A stretch of 64,000 nucleotides of DNA, from assembly GCA_944326765.1 (NCBI GenBank), contig CALVFE010000001.1, positions 1-64,000 on the forward strand, in the 5' to 3' direction. The position numbers were made by a program, and so were the translations under genes. Positions 28,034-41,497 of the stretch are shown in pieces. The notes beneath the pieces are model-generated. The model was not told the DNA's origin, did not search any database, and worked only from the letters and a program-made list of their open reading frames with translations. Numbering within the stretch: position 1 is the first letter of the stretch; each line of letters starts with the position of its first letter. Source of the stretch: an uncultured Elusimicrobiales bacterium (GTDB lineage Bacteria; Elusimicrobiota; Elusimicrobia; Elusimicrobiales; Elusimicrobiaceae).

Positions 28034-28561
28034 TTAATGAGTCAATTCTTCTTGCAGTTTCGTCAACCGCCCCTGCAAACTGCCGTCTATAAGTTCGCCT
28101 TGGCACCGAATTTTAAGCCCGCCGAGCAGCGAGGCATCGGTCGAAAACGACGCTTTTACTTTTCCCCCATAGCGTTCCGCCAAAGCGGCTTCCGTTCGCG
28201 TTTGTTGTTCACGGCTCAACGCACGGGCAGACACCACTTCCGCACGCACAATGCCCAAACGCGCATCTAACAGTTCCCCCACACGATGGGCAACGGCTTC
28301 TAACAAAGCGTATCGTTTTGCCTCAATCAACAGTTCGATAAACGAGGCCGTTTCCGGCGCGGTCTGCAAAGCCGCCGCCGCCACCTGCTTTTTTTGCTGG
28401 GTCGTTACACGCGGGCTGGTCATATACGCCTGTACGGACGACAAGACCTTCGCTGCGGTCTGCAATTGCTGCGCCCGCAATTCGGCTTGTTCGTTTGTAG
28501 CGCTTAAGTTGTTATAAGCGGCCGCGTAACGCTGCACCGCGATTCTGTCTGAACTGTTCAT
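28034..28561 (-). CDS. atpH: F-type ATP synthase delta subunit
   Basis: A 175-residue OSCP/delta subunit, the cap joining F1 to the peripheral stalk. It has an N-terminal helical bundle (AVQRYAAAYNNLS, FIELLIEAKRYALLEAVAHRV) and the C-terminal family block DASLLGGLKIRCQGELIDGSL. It follows atpF by 3 bases. Confidence 0.94.
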   Translation of the reverse strand: MNSSDRIAVQRYAAAYNNLSATNEQAELRAQQLQTAAKVLSSVQAYMTSPRVTTQQKKQVAAAALQTAPETASFIELLIEAKRYALLEAVAHRVGELLDARLGIVRAEVVSARALSREQQTRTEAALAERYGGKVKASFSTDASLLGGLKIRCQGELIDGSLQGRLTKLQEELTH

Positions 28562-28564
28562 ATA

Positions 28565-29059
28565 TTACTTCGCTTTAATCTCTTCCAACACGCGGTCCAC
28601 TACGCTTTTGGCGGAAGTTTCATTCATCTGTTGCTGCACCACTTTCGAAGCCGCCAATACCGCGGTACGGGCAATTTCATCGCGTACTTCGCAAAGCGCT
28701 TTGTTTTTTTCCGCTTCAATTTGCGCTTTGGCTTGTTCCAATAAGCGTTCGGACTGTTCTCTCGCGGCAGAAATAATTTGTTCTTTCTGCGTTTCTCCTA
28801 TTTTGACGGCTTCCGCCATTCGCCGAGCGGCTTCATCGGAAATTTGAGACAATTTTTCGTCCAGTTCACGCTTAATGGTTTCCGCGGCGCTGCGGGCGTC
28901 CTGCGCCTGTTTTTTGTCGTCGGCAATTTGCTGTTCGCGTTTTTCCAAACCGCCAATAATACGGTTCCACGCAAATTTCTTCAGCAAATACACCAGTAAC
29001 AAAAAGTTACAGACGGTTAACACCAACACGCCGTAGTCCGGCTTTAACAAATCTTCCAT
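28565..29059 (-). CDS. atpF: F-type ATP synthase b subunit
   Basis: A 164-residue peripheral-stalk subunit. One N-terminal membrane helix (YGVLVLTVCNFLLLVYLLKK) is followed by a long charged coiled coil with many Ala, Glu and Lys residues. Only one b gene is seen, so the stalk is probably a homodimer. Confidence 0.94.
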   Translation of the reverse strand: MEDLLKPDYGVLVLTVCNFLLLVYLLKKFAWNRIIGGLEKREQQIADDKKQAQDARSAAETIKRELDEKLSQISDEAARRMAEAVKIGETQKEQIISAAREQSERLLEQAKAQIEAEKNKALCEVRDEIARTAVLAASKVVQQQMNETSAKSVVDRVLEEIKAK

Positions 29060-29079
29060 AATCGTTTCGTCCTAACGGA

Positions 29080-30105
<1,026 letters not shown>

Positions 30106-30119
<14 letters not shown>

Positions 30120-30360
30120 CTTTCTGTTCTGCCTTCTTTAAATTTATGTTTTGTTTCGTCATCTTCCCGGCCGCGCGGATAATTTGATACAACCCCAACG
30201 CAAACCCCGCAGCTGCGCCCGCCAACAAACACCACGGGAACGTTTCCCATCGTTTATCCAGCCAATAACCCACACCCGTACAAAGCGCTTCCGAAACGGC
30301 AAATTCCATGCCCAGTGTGGTAATTTCCCAATGATCCTGTTTGGTAAAAGGGCCTAACAT
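30106..30360 (-). CDS. atpI: AtpZ/AtpI-family small membrane protein
   Basis: An 84-residue protein with two hydrophobic segments, TLGMEFAVSEALCTGVGYWLD and FPWCLLAGAAAGFALGLY, and a charged tail. It is in the first position of the atp operon, where AtpI/AtpZ proteins are found. These help c-ring assembly or Mg2+/Ca2+ supply. It is the first gene after the promoter at 30404. Confidence 0.85.
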
Positions 30361-30379
30361 CTAAAATCCCCCGGTTTAT

Positions 30380-30393
30380 TTACCGAGCGGTAA
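30380..30393. promoter_or_regulatory. Inverted repeat TTACCG-ag-CGGTAA in the atp leader
   Basis: A 14-base inverted repeat, 20 bases upstream of the atpI start and about 10 bases downstream of the atp -10 box. The same arms occur as TTACCG-ta-CGGTAA at 32071 upstream of the GH13 gene. A roadblock-type operator is a reasonable reading. Confidence 0.5.
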
Positions 30394-30403
30394 GTATATG
30401 TAT

Positions 30404-30409
30404 ATTATA
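30404..30409 (-). promoter_or_regulatory. -10 box of the ATP synthase operon
   Basis: Consensus TATAAT on the minus strand in an AT-rich stretch, 44 bases upstream of atpI. No clear -35 is visible. Confidence 0.55.
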
Positions 30410-30499
30410 AAAAACTTTCGCTAAAAAAGCTATTCTTTTTCTGCGAAAAAGGGCTTACTTTTATTGTATTAAATCTGGAGCACGCCGAAAATCTTTTAT

Positions 30500-30534
30500 A
30501 CATAAAAACGCCCCGCCTCAATCAGCGGGGCGTT
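30500..30534 (-). terminator. Terminator after the GH13 gene
   Basis: Perfect 10-bp stem AACGCCCCGC (30507-30516) / GCGGGGCGTT (30525-30534). On the minus strand it runs into TTTTATG. Confidence 0.9.
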
Positions 30535-30549
30535 CTGACAGAAACTTCG

Positions 30550-32013
30550 TTATACCGCGTATGTAAAAATTTTACTTTCATAGGGATTTAAATGCAATTC
30601 ATACCCCTGTGCAAGCGATTGCGGCGTAACGGTTATTTTGGTACCCGTCAGTTCTTCGGTAATTTGACTGCCGGGGCCATACACTCCCTTCATGGATAAT
30701 CTTCCTTTGGCAGGCGCACCGCTATAATTGATTACAATCATTTTTCCGGTATTACGTTGCTTCCACTGCCAGGCCAAGATATTACGGTAGGAATCCTCTC
30801 CCATGGAAAAAGCCGTCACATCACGCATGGACCACTGCCCGCCGTGAAAAGCCGGATCCGACGCAATATGCAACAATTTTTCATAATAACCGGCCACTTC
30901 TCGATTCGTTTCAAAATCATCTTTGATGTATTGAATCGGCATTCGTTCCGGACGGCCTAACAACTGAAACAAATGAAACATACGCGCACCGGGCAGTGTG
31001 GCGATAATGGTACTGGCCGCAAGGGATTTTTCTTTTCCAAACGCTTTTAAGCTTTCTTCTTCATCGTGATTGGCCGTAAAGCGAATGGAACGCATTTGGA
31101 ATAAATGTTCCGCACCCAAGTGGCCTTTGATATTTTCCGGGTTGGAAAAGCGGAGGCGGTCATACAATACCTTATCGTATGTATAATCAAACCCCAGCTC
31201 TTGGATATCCCATTCCAAGCCCCAATATACTTCGGCAATAAAAATAAATTCAGGGTATTTGTCGTGTACGGCCGTTAATGCCTGGTGCCAAAATTCTTCT
31301 TTGGGCAGCTCTCCGCCAATAAATTCCCACCAGGTATCGCGGTGCACTTTGTTGAGCGACAACATCGCCATATCGCAACGTACTCCGTCGCACATTTCGG
31401 CAACATGCAACAGGTTTTTTAGCATAAATGCGCGCGTTTTGGGATTAAAATAATTCAGCTGGGCAGTATCTGTCCATGGAGCAAAATACGGGTCGCGCCC
31501 GTGTGCAATATAGACGCCGTCTGCATTTTTAAAAAACCAGTCTTTATGGACGTGCGGTTCCTGTTTGCCGGTATTAATATATAAATCCGGATCGGAAGTA
31601 ACCGTAGGACTGTCAATGGCGGTATGGTTCCCCACAAAATCCAACAACAAATTGATTCCTAACCCATTTAATTTTTCCCGCAATACCGCCAAAGCCGCGT
31701 TTCCCCCCAAAGCCTCATCTACATTGTACTCATAAACGGCGTAGGGAGAAGCCGTAATATCTTCCGGTTTAAAATCGGATTTAATGGCACGGATTTGAGA
31801 TTGAATTTCCGGATTTGCCCGCGCCGTCTGTTCGGCAACCGGACTCAATTTCCACACCCCCATAAACCAAATAGCATCAAACCCTAACTCTTTGGTCCGC
31901 TGCCAGTACTCGTCAGGCACTTCCGCCAACGTAAGCGCATGACCATACCGCGCTTCCAGGCGTTTTAGCCACGAGCGCGTATTAATCTCCAAAATATGCG
32001 GATTTGTCCTCAT
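30550..32013 (-). CDS. GH13 alpha-amylase-family glycoside hydrolase/transferase
   Basis: A 487-residue (beta/alpha)8 enzyme without signal peptide, so cytoplasmic. Conserved GH13 regions are visible: LLLDFVGNHTA (region I), GVRCDMAML with the nucleophile Asp (II), FIAEVYW with the acid Glu (III) and FTANHDEE (IV). A C-terminal beta domain follows (IVINYSGAPAKGRLSM). The substrate is unknown, probably a storage alpha-glucan or maltodextrin. It has its own promoter with a palindromic operator candidate upstream and a terminator downstream, so it is monocistronic. Confidence 0.92.
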   Translation of the reverse strand: MRTNPHILEINTRSWLKRLEARYGHALTLAEVPDEYWQRTKELGFDAIWFMGVWKLSPVAEQTARANPEIQSQIRAIKSDFKPEDITASPYAVYEYNVDEALGGNAALAVLREKLNGLGINLLLDFVGNHTAIDSPTVTSDPDLYINTGKQEPHVHKDWFFKNADGVYIAHGRDPYFAPWTDTAQLNYFNPKTRAFMLKNLLHVAEMCDGVRCDMAMLSLNKVHRDTWWEFIGGELPKEEFWHQALTAVHDKYPEFIFIAEVYWGLEWDIQELGFDYTYDKVLYDRLRFSNPENIKGHLGAEHLFQMRSIRFTANHDEEESLKAFGKEKSLAASTIIATLPGARMFHLFQLLGRPERMPIQYIKDDFETNREVAGYYEKLLHIASDPAFHGGQWSMRDVTAFSMGEDSYRNILAWQWKQRNTGKMIVINYSGAPAKGRLSMKGVYGPGSQITEELTGTKITVTPQSLAQGYELHLNPYESKIFTYAV

Positions 32014-32033
32014 AATAGATTTCCCCTATCTTT

Positions 32034-32062
32034 TTTATAGCACTTTCGGGAACGCTTGTAAA
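32034..32062 (-). promoter_or_regulatory. Promoter of the GH13 gene (TTTACA-17-TATAAA, extended -10)
   Basis: On the minus strand the -35 TTTACA (32062-32057) and the -10 TATAAA (32039-32034) are 17 bases apart with a TG one base before the -10. This is one of the best promoters in the window. SD AGGGGA precedes the ATG. Confidence 0.8.
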
Positions 32063-32070
32063 CCTTTTTT

Positions 32071-32084
32071 TTACCGTACGGTAA
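32071..32084. promoter_or_regulatory. Perfect palindrome TTACCGTACGGTAA upstream of the GH13 promoter
   Basis: A 14-base perfect palindrome that ends 8 bases upstream of the -35. Its arms are identical to the inverted repeat at 30380-30393. The position suits an activator or an upstream repressor site. Confidence 0.55.
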
Positions 32085-32120
32085 CTTTTTTAGGCGGGCG
32101 GGTTTTTTCTTCTCAAAATG

Positions 32121-32154
32121 AAAAAACTTCCGCCCTCTGGTAAGAGGGCGGAAG
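32121..32154 (-). terminator. Terminator after gyrA
   Basis: Perfect 12-bp stem CTTCCGCCCTCT (32127-32138) / AGAGGGCGGAAG (32143-32154), loop GGTA. On the minus strand it is followed by TTTTTT. Confidence 0.93.
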
Positions 32155-32177
32155 CTAAATCGCAGCGGAAAAACGCT

Positions 32178-34697
32178 CTATTTTGAGGATTCTTCCGGCT
32201 CGTTTTCTTCTTCGTCTTTGACGACCGGAGCAATACGGGCGATTTTGTCGCCGGGTTCCAGCTTGGCCAACGTAACTCCTTGGGCGTTGCGGCTGACGGA
32301 GCGGATATCGGCGCAGCGGACGCGGATCGTCATCCCTTTTTCGGTAACGATCATTAAGTCTTTGCTTTCGTCCACCAGTTTAATGCCGACGACCGAGCCG
32401 TTGCGCGCGCTGGTTTTAATGGTGATCACACCCATTCCCCCGCGGTTTTGGCGTTTGTATTCGCTAAATTCGGTGCGTTTTCCAAAGCCGTTTTCGCAGA
32501 CGGACAGCACATCGGGCTGCGGCTCGTCGTTGGGCGCATGTTCCATACCCACGACTACGTCGCCTTGCGCCAAGTTGATGGCGCGTACGCCTTTGGCCGG
32601 GCGTCCCATGCAGCGCACCTGGTTTTCGTCAAACCGAATGGATTTGCCGTTTTTGGTGGCTACGATGATATCGGATTTGCCGTGCGTCGTTTGTACCCCA
32701 ACGAGCACGTCGCCTTCTTCCAACCCGATCGCAATAATGCCGGTGCGGCGGATATTGGCAAATTCGCTCAGTTCCACGCGTTTAATACTGCCATAGCGGG
32801 TGCACATCGTCAGATAGGTGTTTTCGCAGTGTTTGGGGTTAAATTCCTCAATGGCGACTGCAGAAGTAACTTTCTCTTCGCCCGTCAGCTGCAGCAAGTT
32901 CACGATGGCTTTTCCTTTAGACATACGATTACCTTCGGGAATTTCAAACGCGCGCAGCGCAAATACGCGGCCGCGGTTGGTAAACATCAAAATCGTAGCG
33001 TGCGACGACGTGATGAAGAGATGTTCCATAAAGTCTTCTTCTTTCGTCTTGCTGCCGATGATGCCTTTTCCGCCGCGGTTTTGGCTCTTGTACGTGGAGA
33101 GCGGAATGCGTTTGGCGTAACCGTCGTTGGAAATGGTAATGACGACGTCTTCCTTCTCAATTAAATCTTCCATGGAGAAGTCCGTTACGTCTGAGCCGAT
33201 TTCCGTGCGGCGCGGATCGCCGTAGTCTTTTTTTAGCTCTTGGAGTTCTTCCACGATGATATCCAAAATTTTCTGCGGGTTGCCCAAAATATCCTGCAAG
33301 TCGGCAATTAATTTGAGCAAGTCCTTGCGCTCGTTTTCAATCGCCAAAGCAGACAGCTGGGTCAGCTGGTGCAAGCGCATATCCAAAATGGCCTGCGCCT
33401 GTACTTCCGAAAGCGAAAAGCGCGCCATAAGCGTAAATTTGGCTTCGGTCGGGTCTTTGGCTTTGCGAATAATGGCGACCACTTCGTCCATATTGGCAAT
33501 CGCCACCAATAACCCGTTTAATACGTGTTCGCGTTTCTGGGCTTTGTTTAAATCAAATTTCGTACGGTTGGTAACGATTTCCTGGCGGTGTTTGACATAG
33601 GCCTTCATTACTTCCTTCAACGAAAGCACGCGCGGGCGTCCGTCCACAATCGCCAACATATTGACGGGGAAAGAAGTTTGCAGCTGCGTATGTTTGAACA
33701 AGTGATTGAGTACCACCTGGGCGTTCCCGTCGCGTTTGACTTCGATTACGAGGCGCATTCCGCGGCGGTCCGACTCGTCGCGGATATCGGAAATATCGGT
33801 TACTTTTTTATCGCGCACCAAAGTAACAATGCTTTCAATGAGTGCGGTTTTATTGACCTGATACGGAATAGCCGTTACGATAATGGCTTCGCGTCCGTTT
33901 TTGCGCTGCTCAATTTCCGTGGTGGCCTGCACTTTGACGCTGCCGTGACCCGTTTCAAAATACTCATAAATTCCTTTCGTGCCGCGGATGATCGCACCCG
34001 TCGGGAAATCCGGCCCTTTGATGATTTTCATCATCTCTTTGGTGGAAATATCCGGGTTTTGAATATACGCGATGATTCCGTCGCACACTTCGCCCAGGTT
34101 ATGGGTGGGAATGTTGGTGGCCATACCGACGGCGATACCAGACGAACCGTTTACCAACAAAGCCGGCAGTTTGGCCGGCAAAACGGAAGGTTCCATCAAT
34201 GAACCGTCGTAATTGGGAATCATTTTGACGGTATCTTTATCCAAGTCGCCCAACATTTCTTCGGAAATGCGCTGCAGGCGGCATTCGGTGTAACGCATAG
34301 CGGCGGCGGAGTCGCCGTCAATGGAACCGAAGTTGCCCTGTCCGTCAATCAAGGGTTTGCGCAGGGAGAAATCCTGCACCATGCGCACCAGCGTATCATA
34401 GACGGCGCTGTCGCCGTGTGGATGGTACTTACCCAACACGTCGCCTACTACACGAGCGGATTTTTTGTAGGCTTTGTTGTATTTCAAACCCATTTCATTC
34501 ATGGAATATAACACGCGGCGGTGTACGGGTTTTAGCCCGTCGCGCACGTCGGGCAACGCACGCCCGACGATCACGCTCATCGCGTAGTCGATGTAATACG
34601 AACGCATTTCACCGGCGATGTCGCGCTGTTGGATATTGCCAAACAAGTCCACATTGGCGTTTTGGGCTTGAGGCTGGTTGTTCATTTCTTCACTCAT
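32178..34697 (-). CDS. gyrA: DNA gyrase subunit A
   Basis: An 839-residue gyrase A. The catalytic tyrosine is Tyr136 in AAMRYTE. The quinolone region reads [11 protein letters not shown] with Ser97 and Asp101, equivalent to the sensitive Ser83/Asp87 of E. coli. The C-terminal beta-pinwheel has QNRGGKG in place of the canonical GyrA box QRRGGKG, and a second QNRGGMG copy. It has an acidic tail. SD AGGAGA precedes the ATG. It lies 65 bases downstream of gyrB. Confidence 0.98.
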   Translation of the reverse strand: MSEEMNNQPQAQNANVDLFGNIQQRDIAGEMRSYYIDYAMSVIVGRALPDVRDGLKPVHRRVLYSMNEMGLKYNKAYKKSARVVGDVLGKYHPHGDSAVYDTLVRMVQDFSLRKPLIDGQGNFGSIDGDSAAAMRYTECRLQRISEEMLGDLDKDTVKMIPNYDGSLMEPSVLPAKLPALLVNGSSGIAVGMATNIPTHNLGEVCDGIIAYIQNPDISTKEMMKIIKGPDFPTGAIIRGTKGIYEYFETGHGSVKVQATTEIEQRKNGREAIIVTAIPYQVNKTALIESIVTLVRDKKVTDISDIRDESDRRGMRLVIEVKRDGNAQVVLNHLFKHTQLQTSFPVNMLAIVDGRPRVLSLKEVMKAYVKHRQEIVTNRTKFDLNKAQKREHVLNGLLVAIANMDEVVAIIRKAKDPTEAKFTLMARFSLSEVQAQAILDMRLHQLTQLSALAIENERKDLLKLIADLQDILGNPQKILDIIVEELQELKKDYGDPRRTEIGSDVTDFSMEDLIEKEDVVITISNDGYAKRIPLSTYKSQNRGGKGIIGSKTKEEDFMEHLFITSSHATILMFTNRGRVFALRAFEIPEGNRMSKGKAIVNLLQLTGEEKVTSAVAIEEFNPKHCENTYLTMCTRYGSIKRVELSEFANIRRTGIIAIGLEEGDVLVGVQTTHGKSDIIVATKNGKSIRFDENQVRCMGRPAKGVRAINLAQGDVVVGMEHAPNDEPQPDVLSVCENGFGKRTEFSEYKRQNRGGMGVITIKTSARNGSVVGIKLVDESKDLMIVTEKGMTIRVRCADIRSVSRNAQGVTLAKLEPGDKIARIAPVVKDEEENEPEESSK

Positions 34698-34762
34698 TTA
34701 AAAATATCTCCTGTTACGGATAAATCCTTGTTCCGAACGGGTGTTTTCCCGCCCGAAAAAAA

Positions 34763-37564
<2,802 letters not shown>

Positions 37565-37565
<1 letters not shown>

Positions 37566-38674
37566 CACGCTTTTACCGGCATAATTACATATTTAAAGGT
37601 CGGATCCCCTACCGGTTCCACTAATACCGGCTGAGAAGCGTTGATAAACGAAAAAGAAACTTTCTCCGTCGATATATTCTTTAATACGTCAATAATATAC
37701 TGCGGATTAAAAGCCGTATCAAATACTTCCTGCGTATATTCAATGGGAAGTTCGTCGGTAAATTCCATATTCTGCGAATTGGAGGAAACCGTCAGCGTAT
37801 TATTTTCCAACTTATATTTCACCACGCTTCCAAATTCCCCCGCACACAATGCTGCCCGCCGAGTAGAAGCCAACAATTCTTTGGAAAATACTTCAAACCC
37901 GATATTTTTTTTGGTGGGAATTACTTGGTTGTAATTCGGAAAATTGCCTTCAATCAACCGGGAAATAAAAGTGGTTTCGTTCATCATAAAACTGACTTGG
38001 TTGGAGGACACATTTACTTCAATTTTACTGTCTTTTCCGGGTTTCGCGATGGTAATATAGCGGCATACTTCCGTCAGCACTTTGGTGGGAATAATAATTT
38101 TAAATTCTTTGCTGCCGGGCAACGCTTCGTGAGAAGCAACCGCCAAACGGCCGCCGTCGGTCGCCACAATTTCAAATTTTTCCGCCGTATTATTCCAGAG
38201 CAACCCGTTTAAAATATAGCGGGTTTCCTGGGTGGAAGCGGAAAAAACGGTTTTTTCAATCATTTGCTGCAGCAACAGCGGATCCAATACCACGCTGTTG
38301 GCGTGTTCCACTTCGGGAATAGCCGGATATTCGGATTTCGGAATACCAATCACCCAAAATTTACTTTTCCCTGATTTGATGTGAAATTTATTATTTTCAT
38401 CGCTGTAGAGATTAATTTCTTTATCGTCAGGAAGATTTTTGATAATTTCAGCAAATTCTTTCATCGGAACGGTTAAGCTGCCTTCTTCTACTATTTCGGC
38501 GTTGACGTAATGAACGGTAGCCATTTCCATATCCGTACGAACGAGTTTTAATTTACCGTTTTGAGCTTCTAATAAGAAGTTGTGCAAAATCGGAATGGTG
38601 GTTCGGGACGAAACACCTGCAGAAACAATCTGAATGCCTTCTAAAAGAGTTGCTTTAGTGATATTTATTTTCAT
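37565..38674 (-). CDS. dnaN: DNA polymerase III beta sliding clamp
   Basis: A 369-residue clamp with three repeated clamp domains (N-terminal MKINITKATLLEGIQIVSAG; C-terminal ending YVIMPVKA, the usual end of beta clamps). Recognisable family segments are TDGGRLAVASH and SRLIEGNFPNYNQVIP. It encircles DNA and binds polymerase and repair partners. It is the first gene after oriC on this side. Confidence 0.97.
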
Positions 38675-38865
38675 ATTTTTAATCTCTATATATATAACTT
38701 GTTTATGGTGTGGATACTGTTAATTTTCCTATACATTTCTAAATCTGGTTTTGTGCATAAATTCTTTTTTTTATTCACAGTATGCACTTTTAAAAAAAAG
38801 ATCCTCTGTTTGGTGGGGTTATAAAACGCTTATCCACTGTTTTTTATTTTTTATCCACAGCTTTA
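38675..38865. other. Probable chromosomal origin oriC with DnaA-box cluster
   Basis: The dnaA-dnaN gap is AT-rich and holds several DnaA boxes (consensus TTATNCACA). They are TTATCCACA at 38851-38859 (+), TTATCCACT at 38830-38838 (+), TTATTCACA at 38771-38779 (+), TTATGCACA at 38752-38760 (-) and GTATCCACA at 38709-38717 (-). The first lies inside the last codons of dnaA. T- and A-runs near 38764-38772 and 38791-38798 could aid melting. Gene orientation reverses in this neighbourhood, as expected at an origin. Confidence 0.85.
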
Positions 38866-40217
38866 ATATCCAAAATAATTTGATTGATTTCCGCGGCAAA
38901 AAAAGGATCAGCTTCCACTCTTTCTTTGACGGTGTCGCGTGCATGAACGACGGTGCTGTGATCGCGGTTGAATTCGCGGCCGATTTCCGGCAAAGACAGG
39001 TCGGTTAATTCCGTGGTTAAATACATCGCAACCTGACGCGGCCAGGCAATCGACTGGGTTTTCCGTTTGGAATTAAAATCTTCCATTTTTATATTAAAAT
39101 GTTTGCCTACTATTTTTTTAATGGAATTTACGTTAATAGACAAATCCGTTTCATTGGTTAAAATGTCGGCCAATAATTCTTTTGCAATGGCTATCGTGGG
39201 TACAATCCCGTGCATATTGCAATAAGCTACCAACCGAAACAGAGAACCTTCCAACTCGCGGATATTGGTTTGAATCCCCTCCGCAATAAAAGCCAGTACA
39301 TCGTCGCCGATGTCAAAATTGGTGGAGTCGCGTTTTTGGCGCAGAATGGCGATACGCGTTTCTAAATTCGGACGCTTTACTTCGGCAATAATGCCCGATA
39401 GCAACCGAGAAGAAAGACGTTCGTCCAAATCCAGTTGTTGGGGGGTTCTGTCTGAAGATAACACAATTTGTTTTCGGCTTTCAAATAAAGCGTTAAACGT
39501 GTAAAAAAATTCTACTTCGCTGGCGGATTTTCCGGCCACAAATTGAATATCGTCCATTAAAAAACAATCCAGCGAGCGGTACTTTTTGCGGAAACTTTCC
39601 GAAGATTTATTTTGCAACGCTTCAATATATTCACTGACAAATTCTTCTCCGGACATATATAAAACTTTAGCGTTCGGATTGGTTTTTAAAATTTGGTTTC
39701 CAATCGCATGCAGCAAATGGGTTTTTCCTAATCCGGGGGCGGAATAAATCACCAGCGGATTATTTTCGCGGTTTCCTAATTTATTGACGACGGCTTCAGC
39801 CGCTTTATACGCAAATCGGTTGGAAGGAGATTCGATAAAATTATCAAATGTGTAAGAAGAATTTAACCGCGACGCAAAAGGATTTCTTTTTAAGACGGGT
39901 GTTGCGGCGGCCGGTGCCGGAATCACGTCCTGCGCGGAATTAATGATGGGGGCTGCCGATTGGGCGGCGTATTGATATACGACGTTAATCTCGGCGCCTA
40001 AATGTTTTAAAAAAGCGTCTTTAATAATCGTTTCATAACGTTCGCGTATGGTATTTCCCCAAAATTGGTTGGGAAGGGTAATAGTAAGGAGGCTGTTGTC
40101 GTATGAAAATTTTGCTGGATTGAGCCACATATCATACGGAGCTTTACCTATAATATTTTCAATATCTTTAAATACAGGAACCAATTCCGGGTAAGCTTGT
40201 AAATTTTCCACAATCAC
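38844..40217 (-). CDS. dnaA: Chromosomal replication initiator DnaA
   Basis: A 457-residue AAA+ initiator. N-terminal domain I is followed by a short Ala/Pro linker. Walker A is [16 protein letters not shown] and Walker B is [13 protein letters not shown]. The C-terminal DNA-binding signature is [17 protein letters not shown]. The start at 40217 is GTG; a second GTG at 40211 has a better-spaced SD (GGTGG) and may be the real one, giving 455 residues. The last four codons encode VDKK and overlap a perfect DnaA box. Confidence 0.98.
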   Translation of the reverse strand: MIVENLQAYPELVPVFKDIENIIGKAPYDMWLNPAKFSYDNSLLTITLPNQFWGNTIRERYETIIKDAFLKHLGAEINVVYQYAAQSAAPIINSAQDVIPAPAAATPVLKRNPFASRLNSSYTFDNFIESPSNRFAYKAAEAVVNKLGNRENNPLVIYSAPGLGKTHLLHAIGNQILKTNPNAKVLYMSGEEFVSEYIEALQNKSSESFRKKYRSLDCFLMDDIQFVAGKSASEVEFFYTFNALFESRKQIVLSSDRTPQQLDLDERLSSRLLSGIIAEVKRPNLETRIAILRQKRDSTNFDIGDDVLAFIAEGIQTNIRELEGSLFRLVAYCNMHGIVPTIAIAKELLADILTNETDLSINVNSIKKIVGKHFNIKMEDFNSKRKTQSIAWPRQVAMYLTTELTDLSLPEIGREFNRDHSTVVHARDTVKERVEADPFFAAEINQIILDIKAVDKK

Positions 40218-40241
40218 GCCACCAAAAAAAAGATTACTTAA

Positions 40242-40270
40242 ATATTACCACTTATTGAAAAACAGGTCAA
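40242..40270 (-). promoter_or_regulatory. dnaA promoter (TTGACC-17-TAATAT)
   Basis: On the minus strand the -35 TTGACC (40270-40265) and the -10 TAATAT (40247-40242) are separated by 17 bases, 25 bases upstream of the dnaA GTG. No DnaA box overlaps it, so autoregulation is not evident. Confidence 0.75.
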
Positions 40271-40540
40271 TGGCTGAAAAATTAAAAATAGCTTTAAAAT
40301 GAGCAAAACTGCGTCAATTTCGCTGTTTTTATTTTTAAGCCTCTTTCCTATTACCAACCTGTTAAGGGTTTTAAAATAGATTTTAAGAGCAAAAAAGTTT
40401 TTGTGCGGCCGAATGATCAAAATAGTTACTTTTTTAGCTTGTATAATGCAGGAAGTATATCTATAATAAGGAAGTTTACGAGTGGGTGCAGTATGATGTA
40501 TGATATTAATAGGAAAAATTATTAATAAAAAACGGTAATT
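40271..40540. other. AT-rich divergent intergenic region between dnaA and tpx
   Basis: Together with 40218-40270 this is a 323-base non-coding gap. It contains the dnaA promoter on the left and a tpx promoter candidate on the right. No DnaA box or RNA gene was seen. A 60-codon minus-strand frame at 40238-40420 overlaps the dnaA promoter and looks spurious. Confidence 0.6.
40439..40467 (+). promoter_or_regulatory. Promoter of the oxygen-defence operon (TTGTAT-17-TATAAT)
   Basis: TTGTAT (40439-40444) and TATAAT (40462-40467) with a 17-base spacer. A second TATAAT at 40442-40447 overlaps the -35. The transcript would have a leader of about 65 bases. Confidence 0.6.
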
Positions 40541-41044
40541 ATGAAAAAAATAACGTTTAATGGATTACCGGCGGTGGTAACCGGGCAGATGCTTAAACCG
40601 GGGGATAAAGCGCCGTTTTTTCAACTGATAGGAAATTCGTTAGAGGCAATTACGCCCGAACGATTTGCGGGGAAAATACTGGTTATTTCGTGCGTACCGT
40701 CGTTGGATACGCCGGTGTGTAGTTTGGAAACCCAGCGTTTTAACCAAGAAGCGGATCGGCTGCCGGGCGAGGTGTGGATCTTGACGGTCAGTCGCGATTT
40801 ACCGTTTGCCCAAGCCCGCTGGTGTGCGGCCCATGGAGTAAAGAAGATACAAACCGCCTCGGATTATCGTGATTATGGATTTGCCCGCGATTATGGCGTC
40901 TTGCTGGAAGATTTGGGATTATTGACACGGGCCGTATTTATTATCGACAAACAAGGTATAATAAAATATATCCAGTTTGTTCCCGAAGTAACGCAAGAGC
41001 CGAACTATGAAGAAGTTCTTGCAGAAATAAAAAAGTTATTATAA
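40541..41044 (+). CDS. tpx: Thiol peroxidase (Tpx-type peroxiredoxin)
   Basis: A 167-residue atypical 2-Cys peroxiredoxin. The peroxidatic Cys60 is in SLDTPVC and the resolving Cys95 in SRDLPFAQARWC, the same positions as in E. coli Tpx (61/95). An additional Cys51 is present. It reduces hydrogen peroxide and alkyl peroxides with thioredoxin. It is the first gene of a five-gene oxygen-defence operon. No strong SD is visible before the ATG. Confidence 0.95.
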   Translation: MKKITFNGLPAVVTGQMLKPGDKAPFFQLIGNSLEAITPERFAGKILVISCVPSLDTPVCSLETQRFNQEADRLPGEVWILTVSRDLPFAQARWCAAHGVKKIQTASDYRDYGFARDYGVLLEDLGLLTRAVFIIDKQGIIKYIQFVPEVTQEPNYEEVLAEIKKLL

Positions 41045-41056
41045 GGGGAGAAAAAG

Positions 41057-41443
41057 ATGACGAAATTAAATGAAATTTATAAATGTTCCGTTTGCGGAAA
41101 TATGGTGGAGATGGTACACGCGGGCGCGGGGGAACTTGTGTGCTGCGGGCAGCCGATGAAATTGCAAAATCCAGGTACTACCGACGGAGCGACCGAAAAA
41201 CATGTACCGGTAATTGAAAAAATTGAGGGGGGATATCGGGTAAAAGTCGGCAGTGCGGCGCATCCGATGTTGGAGGCGCATTATATTGAATGGATTGAAC
41301 TGATTTGTGAAAAATGCGGCAAGGTGCAGCGCAAATACTTAAAACCCGGTGAAGCGCCGGAAGCGGAATTTGAAACGCCGTCGGATAAAGTATTGGCGCG
41401 CGAGTATTGCAATTTGCACGGGCTGTGGGAAAAAGAAAATTAA
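41057..41443 (+). CDS. dfx: Desulfoferrodoxin (superoxide reductase, two iron centres)
   Basis: A 128-residue protein. The N-terminal desulforedoxin domain has Cys10, Cys13, Cys29 and Cys30 (center I). The catalytic center II has the EKHVP loop with Glu43, Lys44 and His45, His65 (HPM), His71 (HYIEW), and the pair Cys114/His117 (YCNLHGLW). It reduces superoxide to hydrogen peroxide without making oxygen, using rubredoxin, which is encoded downstream. SD AAGGGGAG precedes the ATG. Confidence 0.97.
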   Translation: MTKLNEIYKCSVCGNMVEMVHAGAGELVCCGQPMKLQNPGTTDGATEKHVPVIEKIEGGYRVKVGSAAHPMLEAHYIEWIELICEKCGKVQRKYLKPGEAPEAEFETPSDKVLAREYCNLHGLWEKEN

Positions 41444-41448
41444 TTTTA

Positions 41449-41472
41449 CGCGCCCTTCTGTTGAAGGGCGCG
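41449..41472 (+). other. Intercistronic hairpin between dfx and fprA
   Basis: Perfect 10-bp stem CGCGCCCTTC / GAAGGGCGCG with loop TGTT and no following T-run. It is probably an mRNA-stability or processing element rather than a terminator, since fprA starts 26 bases later with an SD (AGGAGA). Confidence 0.6.
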
Positions 41473-41497
41473 AGTTCACTTTAGGAGAAAGCAACTT

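Noticed and set aside
32448-33164. 238-codon plus-strand frame inside gyrA
   Set aside because: It is antisense to a conserved gene and arises from codon bias; no domain, SD or promoter.
32178-34697. Quinolone-resistance change in gyrA
   Set aside because: The key positions are Ser97 and Asp101, the sensitive residues.
34698-34762. Terminator between gyrB and gyrA
   Set aside because: Only an imperfect stem is seen and the T-run lies on its wrong side for the minus strand, so gyrBA are probably co-transcribed.
40238-40420. 60-codon minus-strand frame upstream of dnaA
   Set aside because: It overlaps the dnaA promoter, is AT-driven in composition and has no SD or family likeness.
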